From the NCBI GenBank assembly GCA_030490835.1, contig CM059971.1, positions 124,590,564 through 124,654,563 on the forward strand: 64,000 nt of DNA, given 5' to 3'. The notes below the pieces were generated by a model. The model was not told the origin of the DNA. It ran no database searches and saw nothing but the letters and a program-made list of their open reading frames with translations. The position numbers were made by a program, and so were the translations under genes. The DNA is from Annona cherimola. Its lineage: Eukaryota > Streptophyta > Magnoliopsida > Magnoliales > Annonaceae. This document shows, piece by piece, positions 12,801 to 22,066 of the stretch (within the stretch, counting starts at the first letter, position 1; the number at the start of each line of letters is the position of its first letter).

Positions 12801-15113
12801 GCTTCCTGGAATTTATTGTTTTAAAGTTCCTTAAAATTTCATTAATTAGAGGATTTTGACTGTTGCCTTTATCTTAATTTTCATGCAATGTTATTTTCCT
12901 TTTAAAACAAAATTTTTGGTGGTGTTTTCTCAATTTCTTGTGCATTTATGACTTCAGGGTTCTTTGGAGAAGTTTTCCGTGGTATATGGAATGGAACTGA
13001 TGTTGCCATAAAAATTTTCCTTGAGCAAGATTTAACAGCTGAAAACATGGAAGACTTCTGCAATGAAATATCTATTTTAAGGTATCTTCTTAGTGATTTT
13101 CAAGAAGCCACATGCAGTTTTTGCTTCTCCTTTTGAATCTAACTTGGCACTTCTTCTGCTTCCTTGCAGCCGCCTTCGACATCCAAATGGTACTCATTTT
13201 TATCTACACTTGGTGTTTATATCTGTGCCAAATTCTTCCCTTAATTCTTTTTTAATTCTTTTTCAGATGATGGTTTGATATATAAGTCATTCATTGATTA
13301 TTCCTTGCAGTCATTTTATTCCTTGGTGCATGCACAAAACCTCCTCACTTATCAATGGTCACGGAGTACATGGAGATGGGATCCTTATATTACTTGATTC
13401 ATACAAGCGGCCAGAAGAGGAAGCTCAACTGGCGCAGGAGATTAAAGATGCTTTGTGATATGTGCAGGTGGCCCATCTTTCACATCAGTATTTAATCAAA
13501 TATTTTTGGACTTCTTTTTGCCCTTTTGTCACATCATGCCAATTTCTTCCCTTTCCTCTGGATTTTCAACTAACTAGAACAGAAAGGGTTTATTTTGCAA
13601 GGGTTTGTAACTTGCGGGGTATACTTTACAAAATGCTGAAGCACATGCTAAATTGCAATTGCACTTACTTACAGGTTCTATGTTATAAAAATCTCCCATA
13701 CTCATATTTTATATTGTCCAGTTTTTAAAAGATGTCATCATTAGAGCAGGAACTGTATTTCGAGACAGGAGAGTTGGGTAGTAGATGGGAAGGGGTTAGG
13801 GAAGTGACCCGTCTGAATTTTTTTGATAAATTATGGTTGTGGCCACAGATGTGAATTCCTGACAAAAAATTGGGATAAAAATATTAGATAAATTATGGTT
13901 GTGACAACAGATGTGAATTCCTCTATAATATATTTTTTTTGGCCCCAAATTTTCTCAATTGTATACCTATCTGTAATGATCATTGATCAATTTAACAGTT
14001 GGTTTTAAGGGACAAACTAATAGCTAACAAGGGAACTGTTCTCAGATGTGCCATTGTTCCTTGAGGCATCCATGTTTTCTGATGGTTGTGGAAATATGAA
14101 AATTGCAGAAGAGTCATTACCATCTAACTGGAGCCTACTGTCTGTAATTTCAATTTTGACATATGTTCTAAAGATGTGCTTGGTAGAATGGTCGATTTTT
14201 CTTAATATTGGGTTTGAATTCTGCCTTCATAGTTCTGGTTTACTGTAGTAAATGATGTACGAAGTGTTAGTAACAATGAAATTCAGCATATTCAGTGCAA
14301 CACTGATGGTCCTGATATTATTTTATCTAATCTTATTTTCATTTTGTTTTGGATAGAATGGGTTTAGCAAGGGAATTCAAATTCCTTGGAAAAAAAGTTT
14401 GACTCTTCAGATCCTTGTTGAATGGCTCACACTGATCATGTGTCTGCTTGGTTATTCAGGGGGCTGATGTGCATACACAGAATGAAAATAATCCACCGGG
14501 ATTTGAAAAGTGCGAACTGCCTTGTAAACAAGCACTGGACTGTCAAGATCTGTGATTTTGGGCTCTCACGAATGATGACGGATGTTCCCATGAGAGATTC
14601 CTCTTCTGCAGGGACTCCTGAATGGATGGCTCCCGAACTCATCCGCAACGAGCCTTTCACAGAGAAATGTGATATATTTAGTCTTGGGGTGATAATGTGG
14701 GAGCTAAGCAAATTAAGTAGACCATGGGAAGGTGTTCCATCAATGCAGGTGGGTGAATTGCATTTATTTTATTTTTTAATAATTTTCTTTAAAGATGGTA
14801 TTTCTAGGGGAGTTCGAGGTGGAGAATGGCTGAAAATGACTTTTAAATTCTTTAATCTCTTGTTTAGGTGGTTTATGCAGTTGCCAATGAAGGATCACGT
14901 TTAGAGATACCTGAAGGCCCCCTGTCCAAACTGATCGCAGGTCAAAACATTCATAATCTCTTTAGTTTTGCACCCGTAGTATCGTGCATTCATGACCCTA
15001 CACGTTTTCTTGGATATGTTTCATGTGCAGACTGCTGGGCGGAACCAGATGACAGACCAAGCTGTGAGGAGATCCTCTCCCGTCTGCACGAGTGCGAATA
15101 TTCGCTTTGTTGA
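809..15113 (+). CDS. Raf-like MAPKKK protein kinase, 3' part, ten exons (5' end outside the window or not recognised)
   Basis: Serine/threonine kinase of the plant Raf-like MAPKKK group. Exons joined on GT-AG sites with consistent phase: 809-901, 2439-2525, 3092-3212, 11245-11551, 12958-13081, 13170-13189, 13311-13467, 14460-14748, 14868-14940, 15031-15113. They give about 450 residues ending in CEYSLC and a TGA stop. N-terminal to the kinase lies a basic, Ser-rich linker (RRIRRRSISITPEIGDDIV). The kinase domain then has a glycine loop (GIGFFGEVFRG), VAIK lysine, NEIS glutamate, IHRDLKSAN catalytic loop, ICDFGLSR and GTPEWMAPE, all intact, so it should be active. From memory of the family, the linker, kinase and C-terminal tail closely resemble the Arabidopsis At3g58640/At2g31010 kinases. 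The regulatory N-terminus is not visible. The fourth exon (11245-11551) is less conserved and mostly disordered. The intron between 3212 and 11245 is 8.0 kb and full of transposons. Splicing is inferred from sequence. Confidence 0.93.
3316..3412 (-). mobile_element. Solo 3' end of an RTE-type LINE (about 95 bp)
   Basis: The block ATCATCATCATAATCC followed by CACATATATGAGGTCAGCTGCATAG matches, with substitutions, the 3' terminus of the larger LINE at 4761-4830 (ATC tail, then CACCTATGTGGGGTCGGCTGCATGG). It is a severely 5'-truncated insertion only about 100 bp downstream of a kinase exon. Orientation is minus. Confidence 0.65.
3483..3922. mobile_element. MITE, GGGTGTGTTTGG family, large foldback copy
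   Basis: It starts GGGTGTGTTTGG and ends CCCAAACACAC. The whole 440 bp is a long inverted repeat: the left arm motifs (ATGATGTGATATAAT, AATAAAGTTAAAATA, ATAATTAAAAAATATG) recur complemented in reverse order on the right. It is non-coding and lies in the 8-kb kinase intron. The right terminus is mutated, so no clear target duplication is seen. Confidence 0.7.
4761..6778 (-). mobile_element. 5'-truncated RTE-clade LINE with intact reverse transcriptase frame
   Basis: In minus orientation the element runs from about 6770 to a (TGA)n/(ATC)n microsatellite tail at 4761-4780, the tail type expected of RTE-clade non-LTR retrotransposons. The apurinic endonuclease domain is missing: the copy starts in the linker just after it, so it is 5'-truncated and dead on its own. 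It lies in the kinase intron in antisense orientation to the host gene, between duplicated modules A and B. A MITE sits directly at its 5' boundary. Confidence 0.85.
4796..6793 (-). CDS. RTE-type LINE reverse transcriptase, N-terminally truncated (665 codons, no stops)
   Basis: RNA-directed DNA polymerase of a non-LTR retrotransposon. Recognisable along the frame: linker ([21 protein letters not shown]), RT fingers ([45 protein letters not shown]), [19 protein letters not shown], the palm motif [27 protein letters not shown], the catalytic FADD box (MLFADDIVL), and the C-terminal region ([24 protein letters not shown]). The stop follows HAADPT, a usual end for this clade. The first seven residues (MPNTPSI) come from the adjacent MITE and its junction, so the nominal start is not the native one. 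No frameshift or stop in 665 codons suggests a fairly recent insertion. The endonuclease is absent. Confidence 0.88.
   Translation of the reverse strand: [665 protein letters not shown]
6779..7044. mobile_element. MITE, GGGTGTGTTTGG family, 266 bp, 3-bp target duplication TGA
   Basis: The termini are perfect inverted repeats, GGGTGTGTTTGG and CCAAACACACCC. They are flanked by TGA on both sides (6776-6778, 7045-7047). The interior is AT-rich without coding capacity. Removing the element joins ATTGA to ATGTTTATTAG, which matches the uninterrupted second copy of the tandem repeat at about 8608-8622. This MITE therefore landed after the LINE and at its 5' boundary. Confidence 0.8.
7090..7530 (-). 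mobile_element. Degraded RTE LINE fragment in module B, copy 1
   Basis: The minus-strand translation RESKLWWFGQVKSKQG is a decayed version of the LINE C-terminal [16 protein letters not shown]. DNA near 7450-7510 (CATAAAGCATAGCTGGTCTTAT, CCTATAAAATTTTCCTTTTAAT) matches the part of the intact LINE encoding [21 protein letters not shown]. It is frameshifted and rearranged, hence an old copy that was later duplicated with module B. Confidence 0.7.
8656..9095 (-). mobile_element. Degraded RTE LINE fragment in module B, copy 2
   Basis: Near-identical duplicate of the 7090-7530 fragment, offset 1566 bp, with the same decayed RESKLWWFGQVKSKKG translation and the same rearranged GCATAGCTGGTCTTAT block. 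It arose by the local tandem duplication and not by independent insertion. Confidence 0.7.
9420..9595 (-). mobile_element. Further piece of the degraded LINE, not duplicated
   Basis: The minus-strand translation [24 protein letters not shown] corresponds to [25 protein letters not shown] in the intact LINE. This 5'-ward part lies just outside the right limit of module B (9376), so it exists once. The duplication breakpoint therefore fell inside the old LINE. Confidence 0.7.
9986..10276. mobile_element. MITE, GGGTGTGTTTGG family, 291 bp, target duplication TTT
   Basis: It starts GGGTGTGTTTGG and ends CAAACACACCC, flanked by TTT on both sides (9983-9985 and 10277-10279). The interior has the family signature (TGATGTGATATAAT, AATAAAGTTAAAATAGATAGGTTAG, AATAATTAAAAAATAG). 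It sits in the long kinase intron. Confidence 0.8.
10277..11244. other. 3' part of the long kinase intron; no feature
   Basis: T-rich intronic sequence ending in a canonical acceptor (TGTTTTAG, 11237-11244). A local similarity of about 80 bp occurs between 10742-10850 and 10963-11075 (TTTTCTTCACT.TAATTA.TCTCT, TACAT/AAATGCCTGATGCCT), a decayed duplication. Nothing else recognised. Confidence 0.45.
11643..12008. repeat. Direct duplication in a kinase intron, offset 262 bp
   Basis: Copies at 11643-11742 and 11905-12008 share TAACTGTCATT, ATGATATGC.ATGAT.TGAACC, TTACCTCA.GTAAT and CGTCATTGCTCCATCAGGGACTGT (GTCATTGC... exact) in the same order. The intervening text is itself repetitive (ACATCCTTTTACTAACATC). 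Confidence 0.7.
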
Positions 15114-15804
15114 TTGCATTGTGCTTGTACATAAACAGTGAGCCACTGAGACATTTCAGAGAGTTGTAAATTAGTCTTTGTTTCTTGTTTCCTATAAACA
15201 CACCTCTTTTCAAATCCTCAGTATCCAGTTCATGTTTTTTCCTAATTGACAATGGAGAAATGAACCGCGCCACTGGCGTATATTGGAGATTTGTGCTAGT
15301 TCCAATGTCCAAGCTTCCAGCAGCCGACCTGGTATTAATTTTTTTTTCCTTTTTTGCAAAGTAAAAAAGAGAAACAGCCGACTCCGGTACTAATCTGAGG
15401 GGTTTAGCATACAGGTATGTACGGGGGTATTCCAAAGGATATGAGTTTCTTGAATGGAGCACGTATTCTTTTTCCAATGTAGTTTTTTCACATTTTAAGA
15501 CGGTTTTTCAATTTTTAATACTATTTTTTACATTTGAAATTTTGAATACAACTTTTCTCATTCATAATATCCATTATTATATTCTTATTCCATATCTCCA
15601 TTTTATTTAAGCTTCTTAAACCTTCCAAATAGGACCGAAAATTTGGCATGATGTTGAGACTCGATCACTGTTCCCGATGGGTACACTTGAACTATGTTGA
15701 AAGATCATTAATGAAACATTCTGCTAATTCAGTAATTTATTTAGTATTCCTGGTGAAGACTATGATATCGAGGGTCGGGGCAAATGTCAAAATCTTGAGA
15801 TTTT
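15114..15804. other. Kinase 3' flank and left part of duplication copy 1; no gene
   Basis: The kinase 3' untranslated region probably lies in the first part after the stop at 15113, but no strong polyadenylation signal was fixed. The T-rich stretch 15480-15636 ends TTCCAAATAGGAC, which resembles a decayed MITE terminus. A similar stretch occurs at the equivalent place in copy 2 (about 21,440-21,510). Confidence 0.4.
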
Positions 15805-16083
15805 GTTGGGAAGTGATAAAATTTTTAAATAAAAAGTTTTTGATGTAAAAATTTTTAAAATAGAAGAAAATGATGTGATACGATAAAGGATGATGACAAA
15901 GAGTAAAGAAAATGAAATAAAAATGGATTGGTTAATTGTATAAGTAGCAGTGGATAAATCATTGAAAAACATGATATTTATATAAGAAAATATGAAAAAA
16001 TAATTAAAAAAATATAATAGTACTAGAGTAAAATATTTTGAATTGAAAATTTTTGATTTAATAAGTTTCTAAATAAACACACC
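15805..16083. mobile_element. MITE, GGGTGTGTTTGG family, degenerate copy
   Basis: TTGGGAAGTGATAAAATTTTTAA, then GAAAATGATGTGATACGATAA and AAATAATTAAAAAAATAT, ending AAATAAACACACCA. The internal order matches the intact copies at 9986 and 60719, but both ends are mutated. It is absent from the paralogous position in copy 2, so it postdates the duplication or was lost there. Confidence 0.6.
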
Positions 16084-16621
16084 ATTCATCCTTGATGTAA
16101 AATTGCCAGTGTGCAGCCACACAAAATCCTAGATCCGCCGCGAGGACAGAGCGGAGTGACATCCTCGTGGCACGTACGTAGGACTGACATGTCAATACAA
16201 GGATCAGACCCAAGACAGGGGTCCGCAATTTTGGCTGCTATCACAACGAAATGGCTAAAGATTTCATGCAAATTATTTGATACTCCAAGTGACCACTGAG
16301 CTTCATACAACGACACTTAGCCGGTGCTTGTTTATCTTTGACAAAAGGCGGCGGCAGTGCGCCTCAATCTGCCGGGGATTCTTATTTATTTTGACGTTGT
16401 CCATATTATTTTATATCAATTGTACAATTTTCGAAATATTTTTTTTTCCACTCATGCCCTATCTCTATCCCAAAATTCTACCAACTTCTCAATTCCCAAA
16501 CACCTACTTAAATAATGCATGATCCTTTTGATGTCTTCCGACAATGATCGCTAGAAGTTAAAAAATTAAAATTTTAATATAAGGGGGGTATTTGATTATT
16601 ACTAAAACTATTTAAAAAAAA

Positions 16622-17140
16622 ATTTTTAGATGGTATTTGGCAAACATAAAACCTTTACCAACCAAAACCTTTTAATCTCTATAGCTACCTTATTTTTTTT
16701 ATTTTTTTTATTCAAATATCATATTTTTTAATCATTTTTACACAATTACCAGACAACTAACATTTCTATTTCAACTTTATTTCCTTAACTCCTCATCATT
16801 ACATATATTATATCACATTATTTTTTAACAACTTAAAAACTTTTACACCAAAATTTTTTATCAAAAGTTTTACCACTTCTCAAACACACCAAATTTAAAA
16901 CTTTTTACTCTCCATAATTATATTATTTTTTAATTATTTCTTTACATTTTATTATACAATTACTTGATTGTTCAATCATGTTTACATAATTACCTATACA
17001 ACTAACCTATTTATTTTAACTTATTTTTTTTACTTCTTATTATCATCTTTATCATATTATATCTATCTCTCACATTTAAAAAACTTTTATGAAAAAAATT
17101 TTGCATTCAAAAATTTTATTAGTTCCCAATCATCCTCTAA
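16622..17140. mobile_element. Two adjacent degenerate MITE copies of the GGGTGTGTTTGG family
   Basis: 16622-16893 runs from ATGGTATTTGGCAA to CTTCTCAAACACACCA. 16895-17140 repeats the same right-half motifs (AACTTTTTACTCTCCATAATTAT, ACAACTAACCTATTTATTTTAAC). They are head-to-tail and non-coding, lying upstream of the MADS gene. Confidence 0.6.
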
Positions 17141-17369
17141 ATATAATGATAAGACCAAAACGTACAATGATCTACTTTCACAGAGTTCAAATATATATAT
17201 ATATATATGTATATAAAATAATCTAGATCATATGTCAAACATTCAAATATTTGATAATTTTAAATGATTTAACCAAAAAAGCATTTTCGATTTTTTGATT
17301 CCTCTTATACATGTCGCCCAAGCTGTTGTTTTGGCCGTCCGTCCATCATAAAATGATTAAAGAAAATTC

Positions 17370-17790
17370 CTCTTATGCTTATAGCATTTGCTCATTTTTT
17401 TTATACATTTATAATGTTTTACAAGTTTGTCCTATACTAATAACATAGCCTAAATTCCTCTCGTGCCCATGCTGTCAATACAATCACTATATATCTTATT
17501 GAAAAAATAATTTTGCCCATTCAAAATTTTTTAATTAAGACAATTTAACATTAACATAGCTTAATTGATGATAGTAAATTATTAATATATTATATTAAAT
17601 AATTTAAGAGTCACATTAAGATTGAATTATTTTAATTATTTTTTTTAAAATGATAGAATTATTTTTTTAATGGGACAGGTAAGGATTGCATTAATTGTGT
17701 TAGTATAATAGGAATTTAGGTTGAAAGATTATAGATATATGTGGAATTTATGAAATATTGTGAGTATGTTATGAATTATTTTTAATTTTT
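17370..17790. repeat. AT-rich foldback element (second MITE-like family), copy 1
   Basis: The left part (TTATACATTTATAATGTTTTAC, ATACTAATAACATAGCCTAAATTCCT) is complemented in reverse order on the right (TTAGTATAATAGGAATTTAGG, TTATGAAATATTGTGAG). A relative sits at 38502-38964. Non-coding; it begins about 670 bp upstream of the MADS start region. Confidence 0.5.
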
Positions 17791-18242
17791 AAATACAGTG
17801 GCATTTTTCAAAAATTTTAAGTTAAAAAATTACCGAAATACTACTGTGTTTAAAAATAAAAAATATTTAAAAACATTCAAAAATAATATAACTTGATTTA
17901 TAAATTAAATAAATCTAGCTCTACATATTTATAAAAAATAAAAATATATTTTTGAGAGGGGAAAGGGGTTCTCATTAGGTGCAAATATTATAAGCATAAA
18001 AAAAATTCTCCCGTAGACGAAAGTCCGATGCTAGGTGACAGAAGGCGACTTGCTAGGGATTCCATAAATTCTCGTACGGAACTGCTGATTTGAACGCCAG
18101 AGAATCCCATGAAATCTTTTTTTACCCTACTATACGAAAAAGCGGAAGCGGAAGTAAGATTTGGCTCGTGAACACTGAGAGACGCAAACGCGCAAGGATT
18201 TCTTGACAGTTGGAGAGAGAAGAGGGACTAATCCGTGAGCTC

Positions 18243-18249
18243 TATAAAA
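18243..18249 (+). promoter_or_regulatory. Probable TATA box of the MADS-box gene
   Basis: TATAAAA about 210 bp before the start codon. It is followed by a 5' leader that carries a long CT microsatellite (18377-18415). The equivalent place in the dead paralogue reads GGATATAAAGATT near 23,300. Confidence 0.6.
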
Positions 18250-18374
18250 GCTAGAAGCAAAACAATGACTAGCTTCGTTTAACTCAAAACTAATTGATCT
18301 TTCATTCAAGCCTTAGGAACAAGAGTGGAGAGAGAACGAGAAGAAGAAAAGGTATATTTCCATCTCTTCTATTG

Positions 18375-18376
<2 letters not shown>

Positions 18377-18415
<39 letters not shown>
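18377..18415. repeat. (CT)n microsatellite in the MADS 5' leader
   Basis: About 19 CT units in the probable 5' untranslated region. CT/GA tracts in plant leaders can influence expression. The paralogue at 23,840-23,890 has lost the CT tract and carries a run of about 15 C instead. Confidence 0.85.
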
Positions 18416-18417
<2 letters not shown>

Positions 18418-18460
18418 TTTTTACACTCAAAACCACAAACATCTCGTAGGCGAATTTCAG

Positions 18461-20193
18461 ATGCCCCGATCCAGAATTCCGATGAGGCCTATCGAGAACC
18501 CAAAAGCTCGAAACGTGACCTTCAAAAAACGGCGGGAGGGGCTGGTGAAAAAGCTGAAGGAGTTCGCGACGCTCTGTGACGTCGATGTTTGTATGATCTC
18601 CTGCGGCCCGCAGCAGCTTCTTGGGCGCGACCGTTGCCAGACGTGGCCCACGGAGAAATCAGAAGTTCACCGCATTATCAAGCGCTTCATGAATATACCT
18701 GAATACGAGCGGAAGCAGCGAATGGTCGATCTCGCCAAATTCCAATTCCGAAGAAACGAGGAGGATGAGAAGAAGATAAAAGCCCCATCCGCCACGTCCT
18801 TCCCAACGTGGGATCCCTATTTGAATCACTTGTCCCAAACAGAACTCAGGAAACTGCTTTTCGTGTTGGATTCGAAGCTGGCATTGGTGAACGAACGAAT
18901 CAAATTGCTTGAAAGCAAGAAAAAGTTGGATTTTTGGGAGGAGGGCAAGATTATGAAGCCATGGAACCTGAATCACTTCCCCAACTTCTACAACAGCAAA
19001 ACCACTGACGCAGCAGACATCGCCGATGTTAAACTCCCGCCGCTGCCGCCTTCTTGCTTTGATCTGCCCAAGCCCAGCCTCCTTCCGAGTACTGATCCAA
19101 TGGATTTTGAGAGTTGCACCACCGTCGACGGTGGTCTCGCTGCCGGCCACATGTCGGAGAGCGAAGAGCTGAAGCCCAAGAAGAATTCGGTGGACTTGCA
19201 ACACCTGCAGCAGTTGCTTTACGATCCCTGCTATTTGAATCCACATGGCTCAGAGATTGTGGATATCTCGTTGGGGATACATCAGGACTCCGTAGCCACA
19301 TTGCTACCTGATCCGTTCCATGCTCTAAATTGCGAGTCCTTTGAAGTAGATGGATTTGCATCCAACATCAGAAAAGGTGGGCCTTTTCATTTTTTTTTAA
19401 AATTTTTAATCTAAATATTTTGGTGGTTTGCTGCTTTGTGCTTTCTTGACACGAAACCAACATGGATGTAATCGGAAAAAAAAGGTAAGAAAAATGACAA
19501 AAGAAAAAAAAAAACGACGATACGGATTCTGTCATGATGTAAAATTCTTAGGTAAATGGTAGACATGTAGATTCTTAGGTAAAAAGTGTGGATATCTACA
19601 GATGGAAATGCCCCGTGTTAATTATCCAACGGTTTTGGGTGCTGACAGAAGACCCAACACATGATTATGTACAAAAAAACCTTCTTATTTTTCAGTGTTG
19701 TCTTATTTATTTGTTGTTATTGCAGACATGAACAGTGCAGCAGCCGACGGTGACATCTGCATGCAAGTCCTGGAAAATCAACCTGCTTTGACGTACAGGT
19801 TGGGATTCTACAACTCGTAAAACCATGTTTGCTAGAAAAGAGACTTATATCTATCTCTAAAAATGCTGAATATTTTCACGGTCCTTTTTATTTTTAACAT
19901 ATTGTTGGGCATGGAATAAAATTTCCAGGCTGCCTGCCTTTATTTTCAAAATTTCCCAATTTTCTGCCTAATTTATACCTTTTTTTTTTTATAAATATAT
20001 ACCCGTTTTGAATATTCACAGACAACAGAATTTCTGCAGTCCTGTCTCCTGCAATCATCAAATGGATGTCGTTGCTGCCGCTGTGGGAAAAACCTATGTC
20101 CAACCTTTCAAAGCTCACGGAACAAATAACTGGGGCAATATAGAAGAAGGAAAACAGGACAGATCTATGTTCTTTATAGATGACTCTTTTTAA
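18461..20193 (+). CDS. Type I (M-gamma) MADS-box transcription factor
   Basis: Predicted 386 aa from three exons: 18461-19376, 19726-19798, 20022-20193 (GT-AG, phases 1 and 2). The MADS DNA-binding domain is residues 1-60 (RPIENPKARNVTFKKRREGL, LCDVDVCMI), with MPRSR in place of the usual MGR start. A WP motif followed by V..II.RF and ERK..MVDL is typical of the M-gamma subgroup (AGL80/PHERES relatives). There is no keratin-like K box, so it is not a floral type II gene. The middle is acidic and Pro/Ser-rich; the C-terminus ends SMFFIDDSF. Family knowledge: M-gamma proteins act in the nucleus in gametophyte and endosperm, often as heterodimers with M-alpha proteins. Most members are intronless, so the two 3' introns are worth noting. 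Exons 2 and 3 are inferred from splice sites; exon 2 is also seen in the paralogue. A large antisense frame over exon 1 is a shadow. Confidence 0.88.
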
Positions 20194-20940
20194 GGAGCTA
20201 TAGGATTAGTAGGCTGATTTAGATTCTATTTAGAAAGCAGGAATATATTCTAATTGAAATTCATTAATTACACCATTCTGATAGCATTGTTCATACTGCC
20301 TCGGACCAAATGGGTGGAGGGGCTTCCTCTAATTTTGTACAGGAAAGGTGTTCTGATTAACTTAATGTTGTATGATGGGAAGGGCTTTCTTGTGAACAGA
20401 GGGATTCGGCTATTAATTGGAACTCTTTTGTTTAAATATAAATTCTCTTACCTAAGATATTCGTATTTGTGTTCATTGTTTCTGTTCTTAGGAATGTTGT
20501 TGCTGGGCTTTTCTTTTTTTTTCCTTCTTCTTCTTTTCCCGCGGTGTTTTGATTGGCTATGTTCCTACTTCGGAACATGGATCTATGAGTTAAAATCAAG
20601 CTGGCTTTTTCATCGAAAAAGAAAAAAAAATCAACCTGGCTTTCTAACCCACATGCTCTCGATGCAGCAATGATATGAACCAGGGAAGATCATGGTATAG
20701 CCACATAGGTATATGCGCGAGAAATTAAAGCAGGTGGACCAATCAAAAGACCAATCCTTGATAAATTGGAGTAATTTAGAAAAAGGATCAACTACTATGC
20801 ATTGAGATTCTCTATTTGATAAATGCATCCCCATTTCAGGAGCCAGCCAGGTCACATCGCATGGCCTCATCAGCGGCTCCCGTGCTCGAAAATCCATTTT
20901 AACAAATGAAACGTACTTTTAGATTTTTTTAATATACTTC
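20194..20940. other. MADS gene 3' flank; no gene
   Basis: It contains an open stretch rich in Leu/Phe at 20254-20673 that resembles nothing known and has skewed T-rich composition, so it is not called. The equivalent of about 19,870-20,900 is missing from copy 2, including exon 3. Confidence 0.5.
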
Positions 20941-22028
20941 TAAAATCTATTTTAGCAATAGAAACATGATTTTTGGTATCATGATAAAACAGATGATAAT
21001 GTATTGCATTTTTAAAAATTTATCAACAAAGTCAAAGCAGGCCCGAAATAAGGTAAAACCATTGCAATCTTCAACGGAATGGTTCTGACACCACAACATA
21101 AGGAATGCTCTCGCTGCTGAATAAAATAAAAATCGAGAAAATCGTGTGACCTAGCTGATTGCATCCAACTGGCATTCTCGAACAGGATCTGCATACTGAA
21201 ATTGAGAGATTGAGAATATCCCTTGGAATTCGCATGGGTTGTATACTCTACGTTTCTGGTCTAATCGATTATATGCGCGAGCGTGGTAGAATAACTGTAA
21301 TAAAAATTTTCTTGTTAAATGTTCCGAGGTACTAAGATTGGTTCAAAATAGTAGGACCATTTTTATATGGTATGATTGAATTGTGCTGAAAGATCATTAA
21401 AAGGGTGTTCCAAAGGATTTCTGGGCTTGAACGGAATGTGCGGGAAGAAATTTTACATTTTCAGGATATCTTTTTTAATTTTCATTACTATATTTTATAA
21501 TTTTTCAGATGGAAAGGAGACCAATGCCCCAAGGTTTCATTCAAAAACATATGAACTATACAAATGCACGTCTAAACCAACTAATACCTCTTTTATCATG
21601 AGCTTGTAAAGTTTTCAGCAGCTTAATGGTTCAATAGAAAAAGCTAATTTGCTAACCAATTCGGTAGCAACTTCTCCATAAATATGGTGAAATTTGATAT
21701 ACTAATTTTTGCCAAGTAAAACTTTGAATTTTAAATATAGTTTTTTATTCTTTATAAACATTATTATACTTTTAGAATAAAAAAATCTGTCTTAAAAATT
21801 GTTTAACAATTTAAAAATATAATTTATTTTTACATGATTGCACTCCAAATGAGCACCCAGCTTAGACAGCGGGCAGTAGTAGTGCAACTGGCATTCTTTA
21901 AGCGATGGATGAGCCGTTTCATGTGCGCAGGACACCACCGCTTGAAATATAACAAATTTTTTTTTTTTTTTAAATTAATATAATAATACGATCGAAAACG
22001 AACAATGATCCACTTGTACAGATTTCAA

Positions 22029-22032
<4 letters not shown>

Positions 22033-22065
<33 letters not shown>
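22033..22065. repeat. (AAT)n microsatellite
   Basis: About ten ATA/AAT units. In copy 1 the matching place (17190-17208) is an (AT)n tract, so the simple repeat changed type after the duplication. Confidence 0.85.

Positions 22066-22066
<1 letters not shown>

Larger units (their letters stand above)
15411..21300 (+). repeat. Segmental tandem duplication, copy 1 (carries the intact MADS-box gene)
   Basis: Landmarks shared in the same order with 21,380-26,480: 15,427 GTATTCCAAAGGAT = 21,405; 17,150-17,360 (ACGTACAATGATC, CTAGATC.TATGT, GCCGTCCGTC) = 21,980-22,200; 18,020-18,110 (GGCGACTTGCTAGGGAT) = 22,215-22,310; the MADS exons = 23,941-24,800; 20,942-21,190 (TAGCAATAGAAACATGATTTT, CTAGCTGATTGCATC) = 26,075-26,280. 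The homologous interval is about 5-6 kb per copy, each with private MITE insertions. Boundaries are approximate. Confidence 0.8.

Noticed and set aside
18659..19361. Antisense open frames over MADS exon 1 (up to 195 codons)
   Set aside because: Shadow frames of GC-rich coding sequence; no domain.
20254..20673. 139-codon Leu/Phe-rich frame after the MADS gene
   Set aside because: T-rich composition artefact; no family and no equivalent in the duplicate.
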